Shown here in pieces: positions 49,573 to 57,991 of a stretch of 64,000 nucleotides of DNA. The translations under genes were made by a program, and so were the position numbers. Position 1 is the stretch's first letter. Each line of letters opens with the position of its first letter. This DNA comes from Amycolatopsis echigonensis (lineage in GTDB: Bacteria; Actinomycetota; Actinomycetes; Mycobacteriales; Pseudonocardiaceae), in assembly GCF_014174495.1 (NCBI RefSeq), contig NZ_JACJHR010000021.1, positions 58,207 to 122,206 on the forward strand, read 5' to 3'. Under the pieces are notes generated by a model. It had not been told where the DNA came from and made no database searches. It saw only the letters and a program-made list of their open reading frames with translations.

Positions 49573-51159
49573 ATGACGCCTGCCGACCCTTCGCCGACCG
49601 CCCCGAACCGCCAGCTGAACCGGCGCGGCTTCCTCGTGCTCGGCGCGGGCGCGACCGCCGCCTTCGGGCTGGCCGCCTGCTCGTCCGGCGGATCTGCCGC
49701 GGCACCGGCCAAGATCGGCCCGTCCTCGCCGCTGGTCGGGCGCGCCGAGGCGGCCCGGCGCGCCGCGAACGCGCCGGTGCGCCAGGTCGAGCTGACCGCA
49801 CAGGCAGGCGAACTCGACCTCGGGCAGGCCAAGGTCGCAACCTGGAGCTTCGGGCAGCTGCCCGGCCAGGAAATCCGCCTCAAACGAGGCGAGGTGCTGC
49901 GCGCGAAGGTGAACAACCGGCTACCCCAGCCGACCACCATCCACTGGCACGGACTGGCGCTGCGCAACGACATGGACGGCGTGCCCGACCTCACCCAGCC
50001 GGCGATCGCGGCCGGGAAGGACTTCACCTACGAGTTCGCCGCGCCGGAGGCCGGCACGTTCTGGTTCCACCCGCACGTCGGCACCCAGCTCGACCGGGGC
50101 CTGTACGGACCGCTCGTCATCGAGGACCCGGCGGACGGCCGCGACTACGACACGGAGCTGGTCGTCGTCCTCGACGACTGGATCGACGGCACCGGCACCG
50201 ACCCGGACGCCGTGCTCGCCAACCTCAAGAAGAACGGCATGGTCATGGGCGGCGGGCAGTCGTCCTCGATGCCGGACATGCCAGGAATGGGCAGCGGCTC
50301 CGGCATGCCGCCGATGTCCGGCATGGGCGGCATGCCGCAGTCGGCCACCCTCGGCGGGGACGCCGGCGACGTGACCTACCCCTACTTCCTGGCCAACGGC
50401 ACCCGCTCGGTCGCGCCGACCAGTGTCAAGGCCAAACCCGGGCAGCGGATCCGGCTCCGGCTGATCAACGCGGCCGGCGACACCGCGTTCCGCGTCGGCG
50501 TGCCCGGCGTTCCGATGCGGATCACCCACACCGACGGCTTCCCGGCCAGCGCGCCCGGCAACGCGGCGACGGTGCTGCTGGGCATGGGCGAACGGGTCGA
50601 CGCGGTGATCACCGTTCCCTCCAGCGGCGTCCCGATCCTTGCTCTCGCCGAGGGCAAGGGTGGGTACGCCCAGGTGCTGGTGCACGCCGGCGGCAGCACC
50701 GCGTCCGCGGTGAACGACGCGGCCGCCGAGCAGCTGAAGACCGCGAAAGTCCTGACCGTGGCCGATTTCTCCGCAGCACCCCAGGTCTCGTTGAAGGACA
50801 AGACCCCCGACGTCACCCACGATCTCAAACTGGCCGGGCCGGGCGCGAAGTACGACTGGACGATCAACGGGAAACCGTACAACCCGAACGACGGGCTCCC
50901 GGTCCGCAAGGGACAGCGGGTACGCCTGCGGTTCGTGAACGAAACGGACATGTACCACCCGATGCACCTGCACGGCCACACTTTCCAGGTACGCACGCCG
51001 AAAGCGGCCGGCCCGCGCAAGGACACCGTCCTGGTCCTGCCCCGGCGCACCGTCGAGGTGGACTTCGACGCGGACAACCCGGGCCAGTGGCTGACCCACT
51101 GCCACAACGTCTACCACGGCGAGGCCGGAATGATGACCGTGGTGTCCTATGTGGAATGA
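49573..51159 (+). CDS. Multicopper oxidase (CueO-like)
   Basis: This is a 528-residue exported three-domain oxidase. A Tat-type start (RRGFLVLGAGATAAFGLAAC) also forms a lipobox. The copper motifs are HWHG, HPHVG, HPMHLHGH and THCHNVYHGEAGMM, giving a complete type-1/2/3 site. A Met-rich loop around residues 235-255 (MPDMPGMGSGSGMPPMSGMG) resembles that of CueO, which oxidises Cu(I). It probably detoxifies copper or oxidises another metal outside the cell. It overlaps the next gene by 11 bases. Confidence 0.92.
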   Translation: MTPADPSPTAPNRQLNRRGFLVLGAGATAAFGLAACSSGGSAAAPAKIGPSSPLVGRAEAARRAANAPVRQVELTAQAGELDLGQAKVATWSFGQLPGQEIRLKRGEVLRAKVNNRLPQPTTIHWHGLALRNDMDGVPDLTQPAIAAGKDFTYEFAAPEAGTFWFHPHVGTQLDRGLYGPLVIEDPADGRDYDTELVVVLDDWIDGTGTDPDAVLANLKKNGMVMGGGQSSSMPDMPGMGSGSGMPPMSGMGGMPQSATLGGDAGDVTYPYFLANGTRSVAPTSVKAKPGQRIRLRLINAAGDTAFRVGVPGVPMRITHTDGFPASAPGNAATVLLGMGERVDAVITVPSSGVPILALAEGKGGYAQVLVHAGGSTASAVNDAAAEQLKTAKVLTVADFSAAPQVSLKDKTPDVTHDLKLAGPGAKYDWTINGKPYNPNDGLPVRKGQRVRLRFVNETDMYHPMHLHGHTFQVRTPKAAGPRKDTVLVLPRRTVEVDFDADNPGQWLTHCHNVYHGEAGMMTVVSYVE

Positions 51160-51655
51160 CAACGGACGCCGCTGGACGCTCGCGGCCGCGGCCGCGGCGG
51201 TGAGCGCACTCGCCGTCGGGGTGCCGACCGACGTGATCGACACCCCGCTGTTCACCCGGATGACGCCGGTGCGGTGGTGGGAGTACCCGGTGCTCGTCCT
51301 GACCGCGGTCCTCACCGGATTGTGGGTCGCGATTCCCCGGCCCAGCGCGGATGCGCGCGGACGCGCCGGCGTGGCCGGTTCGGTCACCGCGGCGGTGTTC
51401 GCCGTCGGCTGCCCCGTGTGCAACAAGATCGTGGTCGGATTGCTCGGCATCTCCGGCGCGCTCGGCATCTGGGCGCCCGTTCAGCCCCTGCTCGCGGCGT
51501 TCTCGCTGGCCGCATTGGCCGCCGCGGTCGTGCTGCGGTGGCGGCGACGGGCGTGCACCGCGGATACGTGCCCGCCGGAGATCACAACGGAGGCCAGCCC
51601 AGCCGGGCGAACGCCGCCAGCATCCGGCCCATCAGCTGCGTCCAGCCTCCGGTGA
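51149..51655 (+). CDS. Unrecognised membrane protein with CPVCNK motif
   Basis: This is a 168-residue protein with about four membrane helices. CPVCNKIVVGLLGISGALGI lies at the start of helix 3, placing a CxxC at the membrane surface, and a second Cys pair (CTADTC) follows the last helix. The motif could bind copper or be redox-active. Its start overlaps the oxidase end, which suggests the two work together. Its last 74 bases overlap the convergent ccdA. Confidence 0.75.
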   Translation: MWNDNGRRWTLAAAAAAVSALAVGVPTDVIDTPLFTRMTPVRWWEYPVLVLTAVLTGLWVAIPRPSADARGRAGVAGSVTAAVFAVGCPVCNKIVVGLLGISGALGIWAPVQPLLAAFSLAALAAAVVLRWRRRACTADTCPPEITTEASPAGRTPPASGPSAASSLR

Positions 51656-52319
51656 GCATCACGACGCCCATCGCGATCAGCAGGACCCCGCCGGCGATCT
51701 CGACTTTCCGCGTGTGCGCGCGCAGCCACGCCAGGCTGCGCTGCCCCCGCGCGACGCCGATCGCGACCAACACGAACGGCACGCCCAGCCCGAGCGAGTA
51801 GGCCGCCAGCAGCAGCGCGCCGGTGCCCAGGGTGGCACTGCTGGCGGCGGTCGCGAGGATCGAGGCCAGCACCGGCCCGACACACGGCGTCCAGCCGAGC
51901 CCGAACGCCGCGCCGAGCACCACCGCGCCCGCGGGGCCGCTGCGCACGCGGTGCAGGTCGAACCGGGCTTCCCGCTGCAGCAACGGAATCCGGACGACTC
52001 CGAGCGACGCCAGCCCCATGCCGATGACGAGCACACCGCCCGCAATCGTCAGAATTTGCCGATGCTGCGCCAAAAGCAGCCCGAACGCCGACGCCGTGAC
52101 GCCGAGCGCGACGAACACGATCGTGAACCCTGCGATGAACAACGCGGACGCCAGGCCCACCCGCGGCTTGGCGCGCATCGCCGTCGGGTTCCCCTCCGGG
52201 GCGCGGCCGAGCCCGGAGACGTAGGACACGTAGCCCGGCAGCAGCGGCAGCGCGCACGGCGAAGTGAACGAAATGACCCCGGCGGCGATCGCCAGGGACA
52301 GCGAGGCATACAGATCCAC
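51582..52319 (-). CDS. ccdA: CcdA-type thiol-disulfide membrane transporter
   Basis: This is a 245-residue, six-helix protein of the CcdA/DsbD family. The two redox cysteines are in TSPCALPLLPGYVS (helix 1) and GLGWTPCVGPVL (helix 4). It moves reducing equivalents across the membrane to keep cytochrome c or other thiol proteins reduced. The GTG at 52319 has a weak ribosome site. It is divergent from the ccm operon, sharing the palindrome at 52377-52393, and should serve CcmG/CcmH. Confidence 0.9.
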   Translation of the reverse strand: MDLYASLSLAIAAGVISFTSPCALPLLPGYVSYVSGLGRAPEGNPTAMRAKPRVGLASALFIAGFTIVFVALGVTASAFGLLLAQHRQILTIAGGVLVIGMGLASLGVVRIPLLQREARFDLHRVRSGPAGAVVLGAAFGLGWTPCVGPVLASILATAASSATLGTGALLLAAYSLGLGVPFVLVAIGVARGQRSLAWLRAHTRKVEIAGGVLLIAMGVVMLTGGWTQLMGRMLAAFARLGWPPL

Positions 52320-52376
52320 GAGCGAAAAACCTGCCGTCGGGGGCCGGGACCTGGTCTCAGGCCAGGGCTTGTACTC

Positions 52377-52393
52377 TACGATCGATGATAGTA
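52377..52393. promoter_or_regulatory. TACGA-N7-TAGTA palindrome (site 6)
   Basis: TACGATCGATGATAGTA lies between ccdA and ccmA; the symmetry extends outward as CTCTAC...GTAGAG. A possible ccmA ATG at 52385 is inside it. This matches the recurring pattern with one mismatch in the left half. Confidence 0.5.
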
Positions 52394-52408
52394 GAGCAGG
52401 GCGAGCCA

Positions 52409-53074
52409 GTGATCGCGGTGACCGGGCTCGGTGTGCGGTTGGGCCGCACGCCGGTGCTGCGCGCGCTCGACCTCGCGGTCGGTGCGGGTGAGGTCTACGG
52501 CGTGCTCGGCCCGAACGGCGCGGGGAAAAGCACTCTCCTGCGCGTGCTGGCCACCCTGCTGCGTCCCACGGCCGGCACCGGAAAAGTGCTCGGCGCCCGG
52601 CTCGGCACCGACGAAGTCCGTGCTGCACGGCCGTCGATCGCCTTGGCAGGACACGATTCCTCGTTGCATCCCCGGCTGACGCTCGAGGAGAATCTCCGCC
52701 ATGTGGCCGCGCTGACCGGGCGGGACGCCGCTGCGGTGCCGGACGCGCTCGACGTCGTCGGGCTGCGCCGGGCTGCCGGACGGCGCGCCGAGCACTGCTC
52801 GCAGGGCATGCTCCGCCGTGCCGATCTCGCCAGGGTGGTGCTGACCGAACCGGCGCTGCTGTTGCTCGACGAACCGCACGCCGGGCTCGACCGGTCGTCG
52901 TTCGGACTGGTCGACCTGGTCGTCCAGCGGGTCCGGGCGCGCGGCGGGGCCGCGGTCGTGGTCGCGCACGACGCGCCGCGGGTCTGGGCGCTGGCCGACC
53001 GGGTCGGGGAACTCCTCGACGGCGGTCTCGTCGCGCTGCACCGCGAACCCGCCCCGGAAAGCGAGTGGCGATGA
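52409..53074 (+). CDS. ccmA: Cytochrome c maturation ABC ATPase CcmA
   Basis: This is a 221-residue ATPase with Walker A GPNGAGKST, signature CSQGMLRRADLARVVL and Walker B LLLLDEPHAGLD. Together with CcmB and CcmC it forms the complex that releases heme-loaded CcmE. The GTG at 52409 was preferred because the family normally begins with VIAVTGLGVRLGRTPVLRAL and AGGGCGAG precedes it; the ATG at 52385 is inside a palindrome. It overlaps ccmB by four bases. Confidence 0.88.
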   Translation: MIAVTGLGVRLGRTPVLRALDLAVGAGEVYGVLGPNGAGKSTLLRVLATLLRPTAGTGKVLGARLGTDEVRAARPSIALAGHDSSLHPRLTLEENLRHVAALTGRDAAAVPDALDVVGLRRAAGRRAEHCSQGMLRRADLARVVLTEPALLLLDEPHAGLDRSSFGLVDLVVQRVRARGGAAVVVAHDAPRVWALADRVGELLDGGLVALHREPAPESEWR

Positions 53075-53751
53075 CCGTCCTGTCCCCCGCTCCGCTCCGC
53101 CAGGCACGGACCATCGCCGGCGCCGAGTTGCGGATCGAGGCGCGCGCGGGCGAAGCGCTCTGGATCATCACGCCGTTCGGCGCCGTCGCGCTGCTGCTGA
53201 CGCCGATGGCGGTCGGTGCGGACCGCCCGCTGCTCAGCCAGCTGGGCACGGGCATGTACTGGGTCGTGGTGCTGCTCTTCGGCGTGCTGGTCGCGCTGCG
53301 CCAGACCGCGACCGACTCGCCCGGCCACCTGGCCATGCTCCGGATGACCGGAATGCCGGCCGCGGCCCGGCTCGGCGGGCGCGCCGCCGCGACGGCGGTC
53401 GTCCTGCTCGCGTTCGAGACGCTGCTGCTGCCGGTGATGATCGCGCTGTACCAGCCTGATCTCGCCGGGTGGGCGTGGCTGGCGGCAGCGCTTCCGCTGA
53501 CTGCTGCCGGGCTCGCGGCTCTCGGCACTCTCGCCGGCGCGTTGGTGCACGGCATGGCAGGCCGCAGCACGCTCGGGCCGCTGCTGGTCTGCCCGCTGGC
53601 GCTGCCGCTTCTGCTGGGTGCGACCGAACTGGTCGAGGAAGGCGGCTACGGGCAGGTCCCGTGGCTGTGGTTGCTGCTGCTGGTCACCGTCACCGGAATC
53701 GGCTGGCTCGCTCTGCTGCTCGGCGCGAACGCGTTGGAGGAATCGTCATGA
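53071..53751 (+). CDS. ccmB: Cytochrome c maturation permease CcmB
   Basis: This is a 226-residue protein with six membrane helices, the usual CcmB size. Hallmarks are the N-terminal AELRIEARAGEALWIITPFG and the PLALPLLLGATELVE motif before the last helix. It forms the membrane part of the CcmAB transporter. ATG 53071 overlaps ccmA, and its stop overlaps ccmC (ATGA). Confidence 0.9.
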   Translation: MTVLSPAPLRQARTIAGAELRIEARAGEALWIITPFGAVALLLTPMAVGADRPLLSQLGTGMYWVVVLLFGVLVALRQTATDSPGHLAMLRMTGMPAAARLGGRAAATAVVLLAFETLLLPVMIALYQPDLAGWAWLAAALPLTAAGLAALGTLAGALVHGMAGRSTLGPLLVCPLALPLLLGATELVEEGGYGQVPWLWLLLLVTVTGIGWLALLLGANALEESS

Positions 53752-54479
53752 ACCTGTTCGGCAGGCGGCTTCCCGCCGCCGCGCTCGTCCTGCTCGCGGC
53801 CGGTCTCGCCGGCGCGGTCCTCGCGCCGCCGGACCGGTTCCAAGGCGACTACCAGCGGCTGATGTACGTGCACGTGCCCACCGCGTGGGTCGCCTACCTC
53901 TGTTTCGGCCTCACCGGGCTCGCCAGCGCGCTGTGGCTGTGGCGCCGCGGCGCCCGCTTCGACCGGCTCGCCGCGGCGAGCGCGGAACTCGGGGTGCTGT
54001 TCACCGGCCTGACGATCGTGCTCGGCTCCTGGTGGGGCAAACCGGTGTGGGGCGTGTGGTGGACCTGGGACCCCCGCCTGGTCACCACCGCGCTGATGTT
54101 CTTCGTTTACCTCGGCTATCTGGCCCTGCGCCGGGCGACGCTCGATCCGGTCGCCCGCGCGCGCCGCTCGGCGGTGCTCGGCGTGGTCGCCGTCGTGCAG
54201 GTGCCGGTCGTGCACATGTCGGTGGTGTGGTGGCGGGCGCTGCACCAGCCGCCGACAGTGCTGAAGCCGGGCGATCCGACGATCGACCACCGGATGCTCG
54301 CCGTGCTGCTGCTCAACGTGGTCGCGTTCACCGTGTTCGCGGGAATGCTGCTGCGCGCCCGGCTCCGGCTCACCGCGCTGGAGGACGAACTCGCTGCCGC
54401 ACAAGCGGCCGAGGACACCGAAGTCGCGGGCGGCGCCGTCACCGCGCCGCACCTGGAAGGACGGATGCGGGATGCCTGA
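53748..54479 (+). CDS. ccmC: Heme-handling protein CcmC
   Basis: This is a 243-residue, six-helix protein. The tryptophan-rich heme motif is WGVWWTWDPRLV, flanked by the heme-ligand histidines in YVHVPTAWVAY and VVHMSVVWW. CcmC loads heme onto CcmE. A charged C-terminal tail of about 35 residues is extra. It overlaps both ccmB and ccmD. Confidence 0.93.
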   Translation: MNLFGRRLPAAALVLLAAGLAGAVLAPPDRFQGDYQRLMYVHVPTAWVAYLCFGLTGLASALWLWRRGARFDRLAAASAELGVLFTGLTIVLGSWWGKPVWGVWWTWDPRLVTTALMFFVYLGYLALRRATLDPVARARRSAVLGVVAVVQVPVVHMSVVWWRALHQPPTVLKPGDPTIDHRMLAVLLLNVVAFTVFAGMLLRARLRLTALEDELAAAQAAEDTEVAGGAVTAPHLEGRMRDA

Positions 54480-54591
54480 ATGGGCCTGGGTGACGATCGG
54501 CTTCGCCATCGCTTTCGGCACGCTCGCCGGGTACACGCTGCGGCTGCGCCTTCGGGCAGAGGCGATCCGGCGGGAACGGGAGGAGCGGTGA
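54472..54591 (+). CDS. ccmD: Small membrane protein CcmD
   Basis: A 39-residue protein, easily missed because of its size. One hydrophobic helix (MPEWAWVTIGFAIAFGTLAG) is followed by a positively charged tail (RLRLRAEAIRREREER). That architecture and its position between ccmC and ccmE identify it as CcmD, which helps release holo-CcmE from CcmABC. It overlaps ccmC by eight bases and ccmE by four. Confidence 0.82.
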   Translation: MPEWAWVTIGFAIAFGTLAGYTLRLRLRAEAIRREREER

Positions 54592-55022
54592 AGCGGTACC
54601 GCCTGCTCGCCGTCGCCGGCATCGGGATCGTCGCCGTCCTGGTCGGGGTGCTGATGTTCGGGAACCTCAACGGCAACCTCGTCTACTACCTCACGCCGGC
54701 CGAGGCGATCGCGAAACACGCCGACTACCCCGACGGCCGCCGGTTCCAGCTCGGCGGGTTCGTGCGGCCGGGCAGCGTCGCCCACACCCCGGAAGGGCTG
54801 CGGTTCGTCGTGTCCTCCGACGTGAAGCCCGGCAGCCCGGCAGTCCCCGTCCTGCACAACGGCCCGCTCGCGCAACTGTTCCAGCCCGGCATCGGGGTGA
54901 TCGTCGAAGGTTCCTGGCGGGACGGCCAATTCGACTCCGACACGATGATCGTCAAACACGACGAGAACTACCGGCCGCCCGCGACACCGGCCCCGGCCCC
55001 GTCTGGAGGTGATTCCCGGTGA
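54588..55022 (+). CDS. ccmE: Heme chaperone CcmE
   Basis: This is a 144-residue protein with one N-terminal membrane anchor (about 5-25) and an OB-fold outer domain. The covalent heme-binding site is KHDENYRPP with His124, the same residue type as in proteobacterial CcmE; some other lineages use Cys. YYLTPAEAIA and RFQLGGFVRPGSV are conserved. GTG 54588 overlaps ccmD and the end overlaps ccmF. Confidence 0.93.
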   Translation: MKRYRLLAVAGIGIVAVLVGVLMFGNLNGNLVYYLTPAEAIAKHADYPDGRRFQLGGFVRPGSVAHTPEGLRFVVSSDVKPGSPAVPVLHNGPLAQLFQPGIGVIVEGSWRDGQFDSDTMIVKHDENYRPPATPAPAPSGGDSR

Positions 55023-56992
55023 CCGCCGTGCTTCCCGCCGCGGGCTGGGGCGGCGCATTCCTCGGCCTCGCCGCGTCGCTCGTGCTGGCCTGGTACGGAT
55101 TCCGCGCGCAGCGCCGGCCCGGCTCCGTCCGAATCGGACAGTTGCGGCTGGCCTCGTTCGTGATGCTCGGCGGAGCGGTGCTGTCGATGGCCGCGCTCGA
55201 AACGGCGTTGCTGACCGACGACTTCGCCATGTCCTACGTCGCCGAGACGCACTCGCGTGCCACGCCGCTGCTGTTCACCATCACCAGCGCGTGGTCGGCT
55301 CTCGGCGGCAGCATCGTCCTGTGGACGCTGCTGCTGGCCGGGTACGTCTTCGTCGCCCGCCGCAAGGTGACCGACCCCGGCGACCGGCTGGGCACCGGCG
55401 CGCTCGGCGTCATGGGCCTCGTGGCGGCCTTTTTCTTCGGGCTGGTGACCACCGTCGCCAACCCGTTCCGGATCGTGGCGAACCCGCCCGCCGACGGCCC
55501 GGGCCCGAACCCGTTGCTGCGCAACGACATCATGGTGGCGATCCATCCCCCGCTGCTGTACCTCGGCTTCGTCGGGTTCACGGTGTCGTTCGCCTACGCC
55601 ATGTCGGCGCTGCTCATCCGCCGCGGCGGCACCGACTGGCTGGTCCGCACCCGGCGGGCGAACCTCGTCGCCTGGACGTTCCTCACCGCGGGCCTGATCG
55701 TCGGCGCGTGGTGGTCCTACCAGGTGCTCGGCTGGGGCGGCTACTGGGCGTGGGACCCGGTCGAGAACGCGGCGCTGATCCCCTGGCTGGCGGCGACCGC
55801 GTTCGTCCACTCCGCCGTCGTGCAGGTGAAGCGCGGAACCCTGCAGGCGTGGAACTTCGTGCTCGCGCTGGCGACCTTCGCGCTGACGATCCTGGGCACC
55901 TTCCTCACCCGGTCCTCGGTGGTGGCGTCGGTGCACTCCTTCACCCAGTCCGGGGTCGGACCCGCTTTGCTCGGCTTCTTCGTGGTCGTCCTGGCCGGCG
56001 GGTTCACGCTGTTCGCGCTGCGCGGCGAACACGTCGCCTCCCGCACCGGGTCGCTGCGGCTCGCCAGCCGCGAGGGGCTCTTCCTGGTCAACAACCTGGT
56101 GCTGTGCCTTTTCGCCTTCGTCGTGCTGCTCGGGACCGTGTACCCGATCTTCGTCGAGGCGTTCACCGGAGGCCAGGTCTCGGTCGGCCGCCCGTTCTTC
56201 GACCGGATGGCCGTGCCCCTGTCGTTCGCGCTGCTGCTGGCGATGGGCGCCGGGCCGTTCACCCCCTACCGCTGGGCGACCGCGCGCGTGCTCTGGACCC
56301 GGCTGGCCTTCCCGATGCTGATCGGCAGCATCGCCGCCGCCGCGTTCGCGGTGGCGGGAATCCGCTCCGTCGGCGTCGTCGCGGTCGCCTTCCTCGCGGC
56401 GACCATCGTCTCCGCGAGCATCCGGCATCTGTTCGCCACCGCGCCGAACCGGCGCCCGTCCGGCTTGTGGCGGCTGGTGTCCGGGCAGCGCGCCTATTGG
56501 GGCGGGCAGCTCGCGCACATCGGCGTCGCGGTCGTCGCCCTCGCCATCTCCGTGGCCGGAGCCACCGCGACCCGTGCGACGGTCACCCTCACCCCCGAGC
56601 ACCCGGCCGAATTCGCCGGCTACACCGTCATGTTCACCAAGAGCGAGCAACACACCGAACCCGACCGCACCCAGCGCGACGCGCATCTGGAATTCCGCGA
56701 CAACGGACAGCTCGCCTGGACGGCCCAGCCCAAACTGGAGACCTTCGCCAACCAGCCCCAGGCCGTCGGCACCCCGGACGTGTGGAGCACCGCGGGCCGC
56801 GACGTCTACGTCGCGCTGGCGCAGATCGCCCCCGGCACCGTGACGGTGAACCTCTACCGCTACCCGCTCATGTCCTGGCTGTGGACAGGAGGGTTCCTCA
56901 TGGCCGCGGGCGGCGCGTGGGCCCTCAGCGAACGGCGCCGACGCGGTTCCCCGACTGCCGAACCCGCCGAGGAGACGGTGAGCCATGCGTAA
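55019..56992 (+). CDS. ccmF: Cytochrome c heme lyase subunit CcmF
   Basis: This is a 657-residue membrane protein with about 15 helices. The WWD domain GAWWSYQVLGWGGYWAWDPV and following ENAALIPWL are strictly conserved, as are the SAWSALGGSIVLW region and the late outer domain (TLTPEHPAEFAGYTVMFTKS). CcmF attaches heme to apocytochrome c. GTG 55019 has GGAGGTGA seven bases upstream. It overlaps ccmH by eight bases. Confidence 0.95.
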   Translation: MTAVLPAAGWGGAFLGLAASLVLAWYGFRAQRRPGSVRIGQLRLASFVMLGGAVLSMAALETALLTDDFAMSYVAETHSRATPLLFTITSAWSALGGSIVLWTLLLAGYVFVARRKVTDPGDRLGTGALGVMGLVAAFFFGLVTTVANPFRIVANPPADGPGPNPLLRNDIMVAIHPPLLYLGFVGFTVSFAYAMSALLIRRGGTDWLVRTRRANLVAWTFLTAGLIVGAWWSYQVLGWGGYWAWDPVENAALIPWLAATAFVHSAVVQVKRGTLQAWNFVLALATFALTILGTFLTRSSVVASVHSFTQSGVGPALLGFFVVVLAGGFTLFALRGEHVASRTGSLRLASREGLFLVNNLVLCLFAFVVLLGTVYPIFVEAFTGGQVSVGRPFFDRMAVPLSFALLLAMGAGPFTPYRWATARVLWTRLAFPMLIGSIAAAAFAVAGIRSVGVVAVAFLAATIVSASIRHLFATAPNRRPSGLWRLVSGQRAYWGGQLAHIGVAVVALAISVAGATATRATVTLTPEHPAEFAGYTVMFTKSEQHTEPDRTQRDAHLEFRDNGQLAWTAQPKLETFANQPQAVGTPDVWSTAGRDVYVALAQIAPGTVTVNLYRYPLMSWLWTGGFLMAAGGAWALSERRRRGSPTAEPAEETVSHA

Positions 56993-57452
56993 AAGCCTGC
57001 TCGCGCTCGCCGGAATCCTCGTCCTGCTCGGCCTCACCGCCGGGCTGCTCCTCAGCGGCGGGAACGGGACCGCGGACCGGGCGCACGACCTCGACCAGCG
57101 ACTGCGCTGCCCGGTGTGCAAGAGCGTGTCGATCGCCGAATCGCCGTCCGAGACGGCCACTGCCATGCGGCAGGCGGTGCAGGATCAGGTCGCCGCCGGC
57201 CGCAGCGATCAGCAGGTCCTCGGCTTCTTCCGGGCCCGCTACGGCGACTGGGTGCTGCTTGATCCGCCAGTGAGCGGCCGCACGCTGTGGGTGTGGCTGC
57301 TGCCGCTGGCCGGCATCGCCGCCGGAGCGCTCTTGCTGGCCGGGCTCTTGCGGAAACGACCCGACGTCCCGGAACTGGCCGGCGACGAACGCGCGCGTGT
57401 CGAACTGGCGCTGCGCCACGCCCGCGAACAAGGCACCGGAGAGACTCTGTGA
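56985..57452 (+). CDS. ccmH: Apocytochrome thioreductase CcmH (CcmL/CycL type)
   Basis: This is a 155-residue protein with an N-terminal signal/anchor, an outer three-helix domain and a second membrane helix. The redox motif is RLRCPVCKSVSIAES (Cys42 and Cys45), the family's LRCxxC. QVLGFFRARYGDWVLLDPP is conserved. It reduces the CXXCH motif before heme ligation. It overlaps ccmF and ccmI. Confidence 0.93.
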   Translation: MRKSLLALAGILVLLGLTAGLLLSGGNGTADRAHDLDQRLRCPVCKSVSIAESPSETATAMRQAVQDQVAAGRSDQQVLGFFRARYGDWVLLDPPVSGRTLWVWLLPLAGIAAGALLLAGLLRKRPDVPELAGDERARVELALRHAREQGTGETL

Positions 57453-57991
57453 CCGCCGCCGAAGAACGCGACCAGGCCCTGCGCGACATCCTCGCGCTCG
57501 AAGCGCAAGTCGACGCCGGGGAAATCCCGCCGGACGCCGCACGACGCCTGCGCGCCGAGTACGAGCAGGCCGCCGCCGACGCGATCAACCGCCTCGACGA
57601 ACCCGCCAAGCCCGTCTCCCGGCGACGCCGCACCCGCGAGGCACGGACGAGGACCATCGCCTACCTCGGCACGCTCGTCGCGGCCGGGATCGCTGCGGTC
57701 GTCGTCCTCCCCGCCGCCGTGCAACAGCGTCCCCAGAACGGTTTCGTGACCGGGAACGAGGTCATGCAGTCCAGCGCCCCCGCTGCGCCGCTTCCTTCGG
57801 GAACCGGCGCCGCCGACACCGCGCTGTGGATGCAGGCGAACCTGCAGCTCTTCGCTCAAAACAACCCGGCCGCCGCGCTGCGCACCCTCGACCAGCTCCG
57901 GCAACGACCCGGGCTGCCCGCCCAGACCCGCCAGGACGTCGACGCCATGATCGCCACCGCGCGGCGCGAACTGGCCAAGGAGGGACGATGA
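57449..57991 (+). CDS. CcmI/CycH-like protein
   Basis: This is a 180-residue protein with a coiled N-terminal region (EERDQALRDILALEAQVDAG), one central membrane helix (about 70-90) and a C-terminal TPR-like pair of helices (LWMQANLQLFAQNNPAAALR). CcmI-type proteins hold apocytochromes for the heme lyase. It is shorter than proteobacterial CcmI. GTG 57449 overlaps ccmH and the end overlaps the thioredoxin gene. Confidence 0.78.
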   Translation: MTAAEERDQALRDILALEAQVDAGEIPPDAARRLRAEYEQAAADAINRLDEPAKPVSRRRRTREARTRTIAYLGTLVAAGIAAVVVLPAAVQQRPQNGFVTGNEVMQSSAPAAPLPSGTGAADTALWMQANLQLFAQNNPAAALRTLDQLRQRPGLPAQTRQDVDAMIATARRELAKEGR

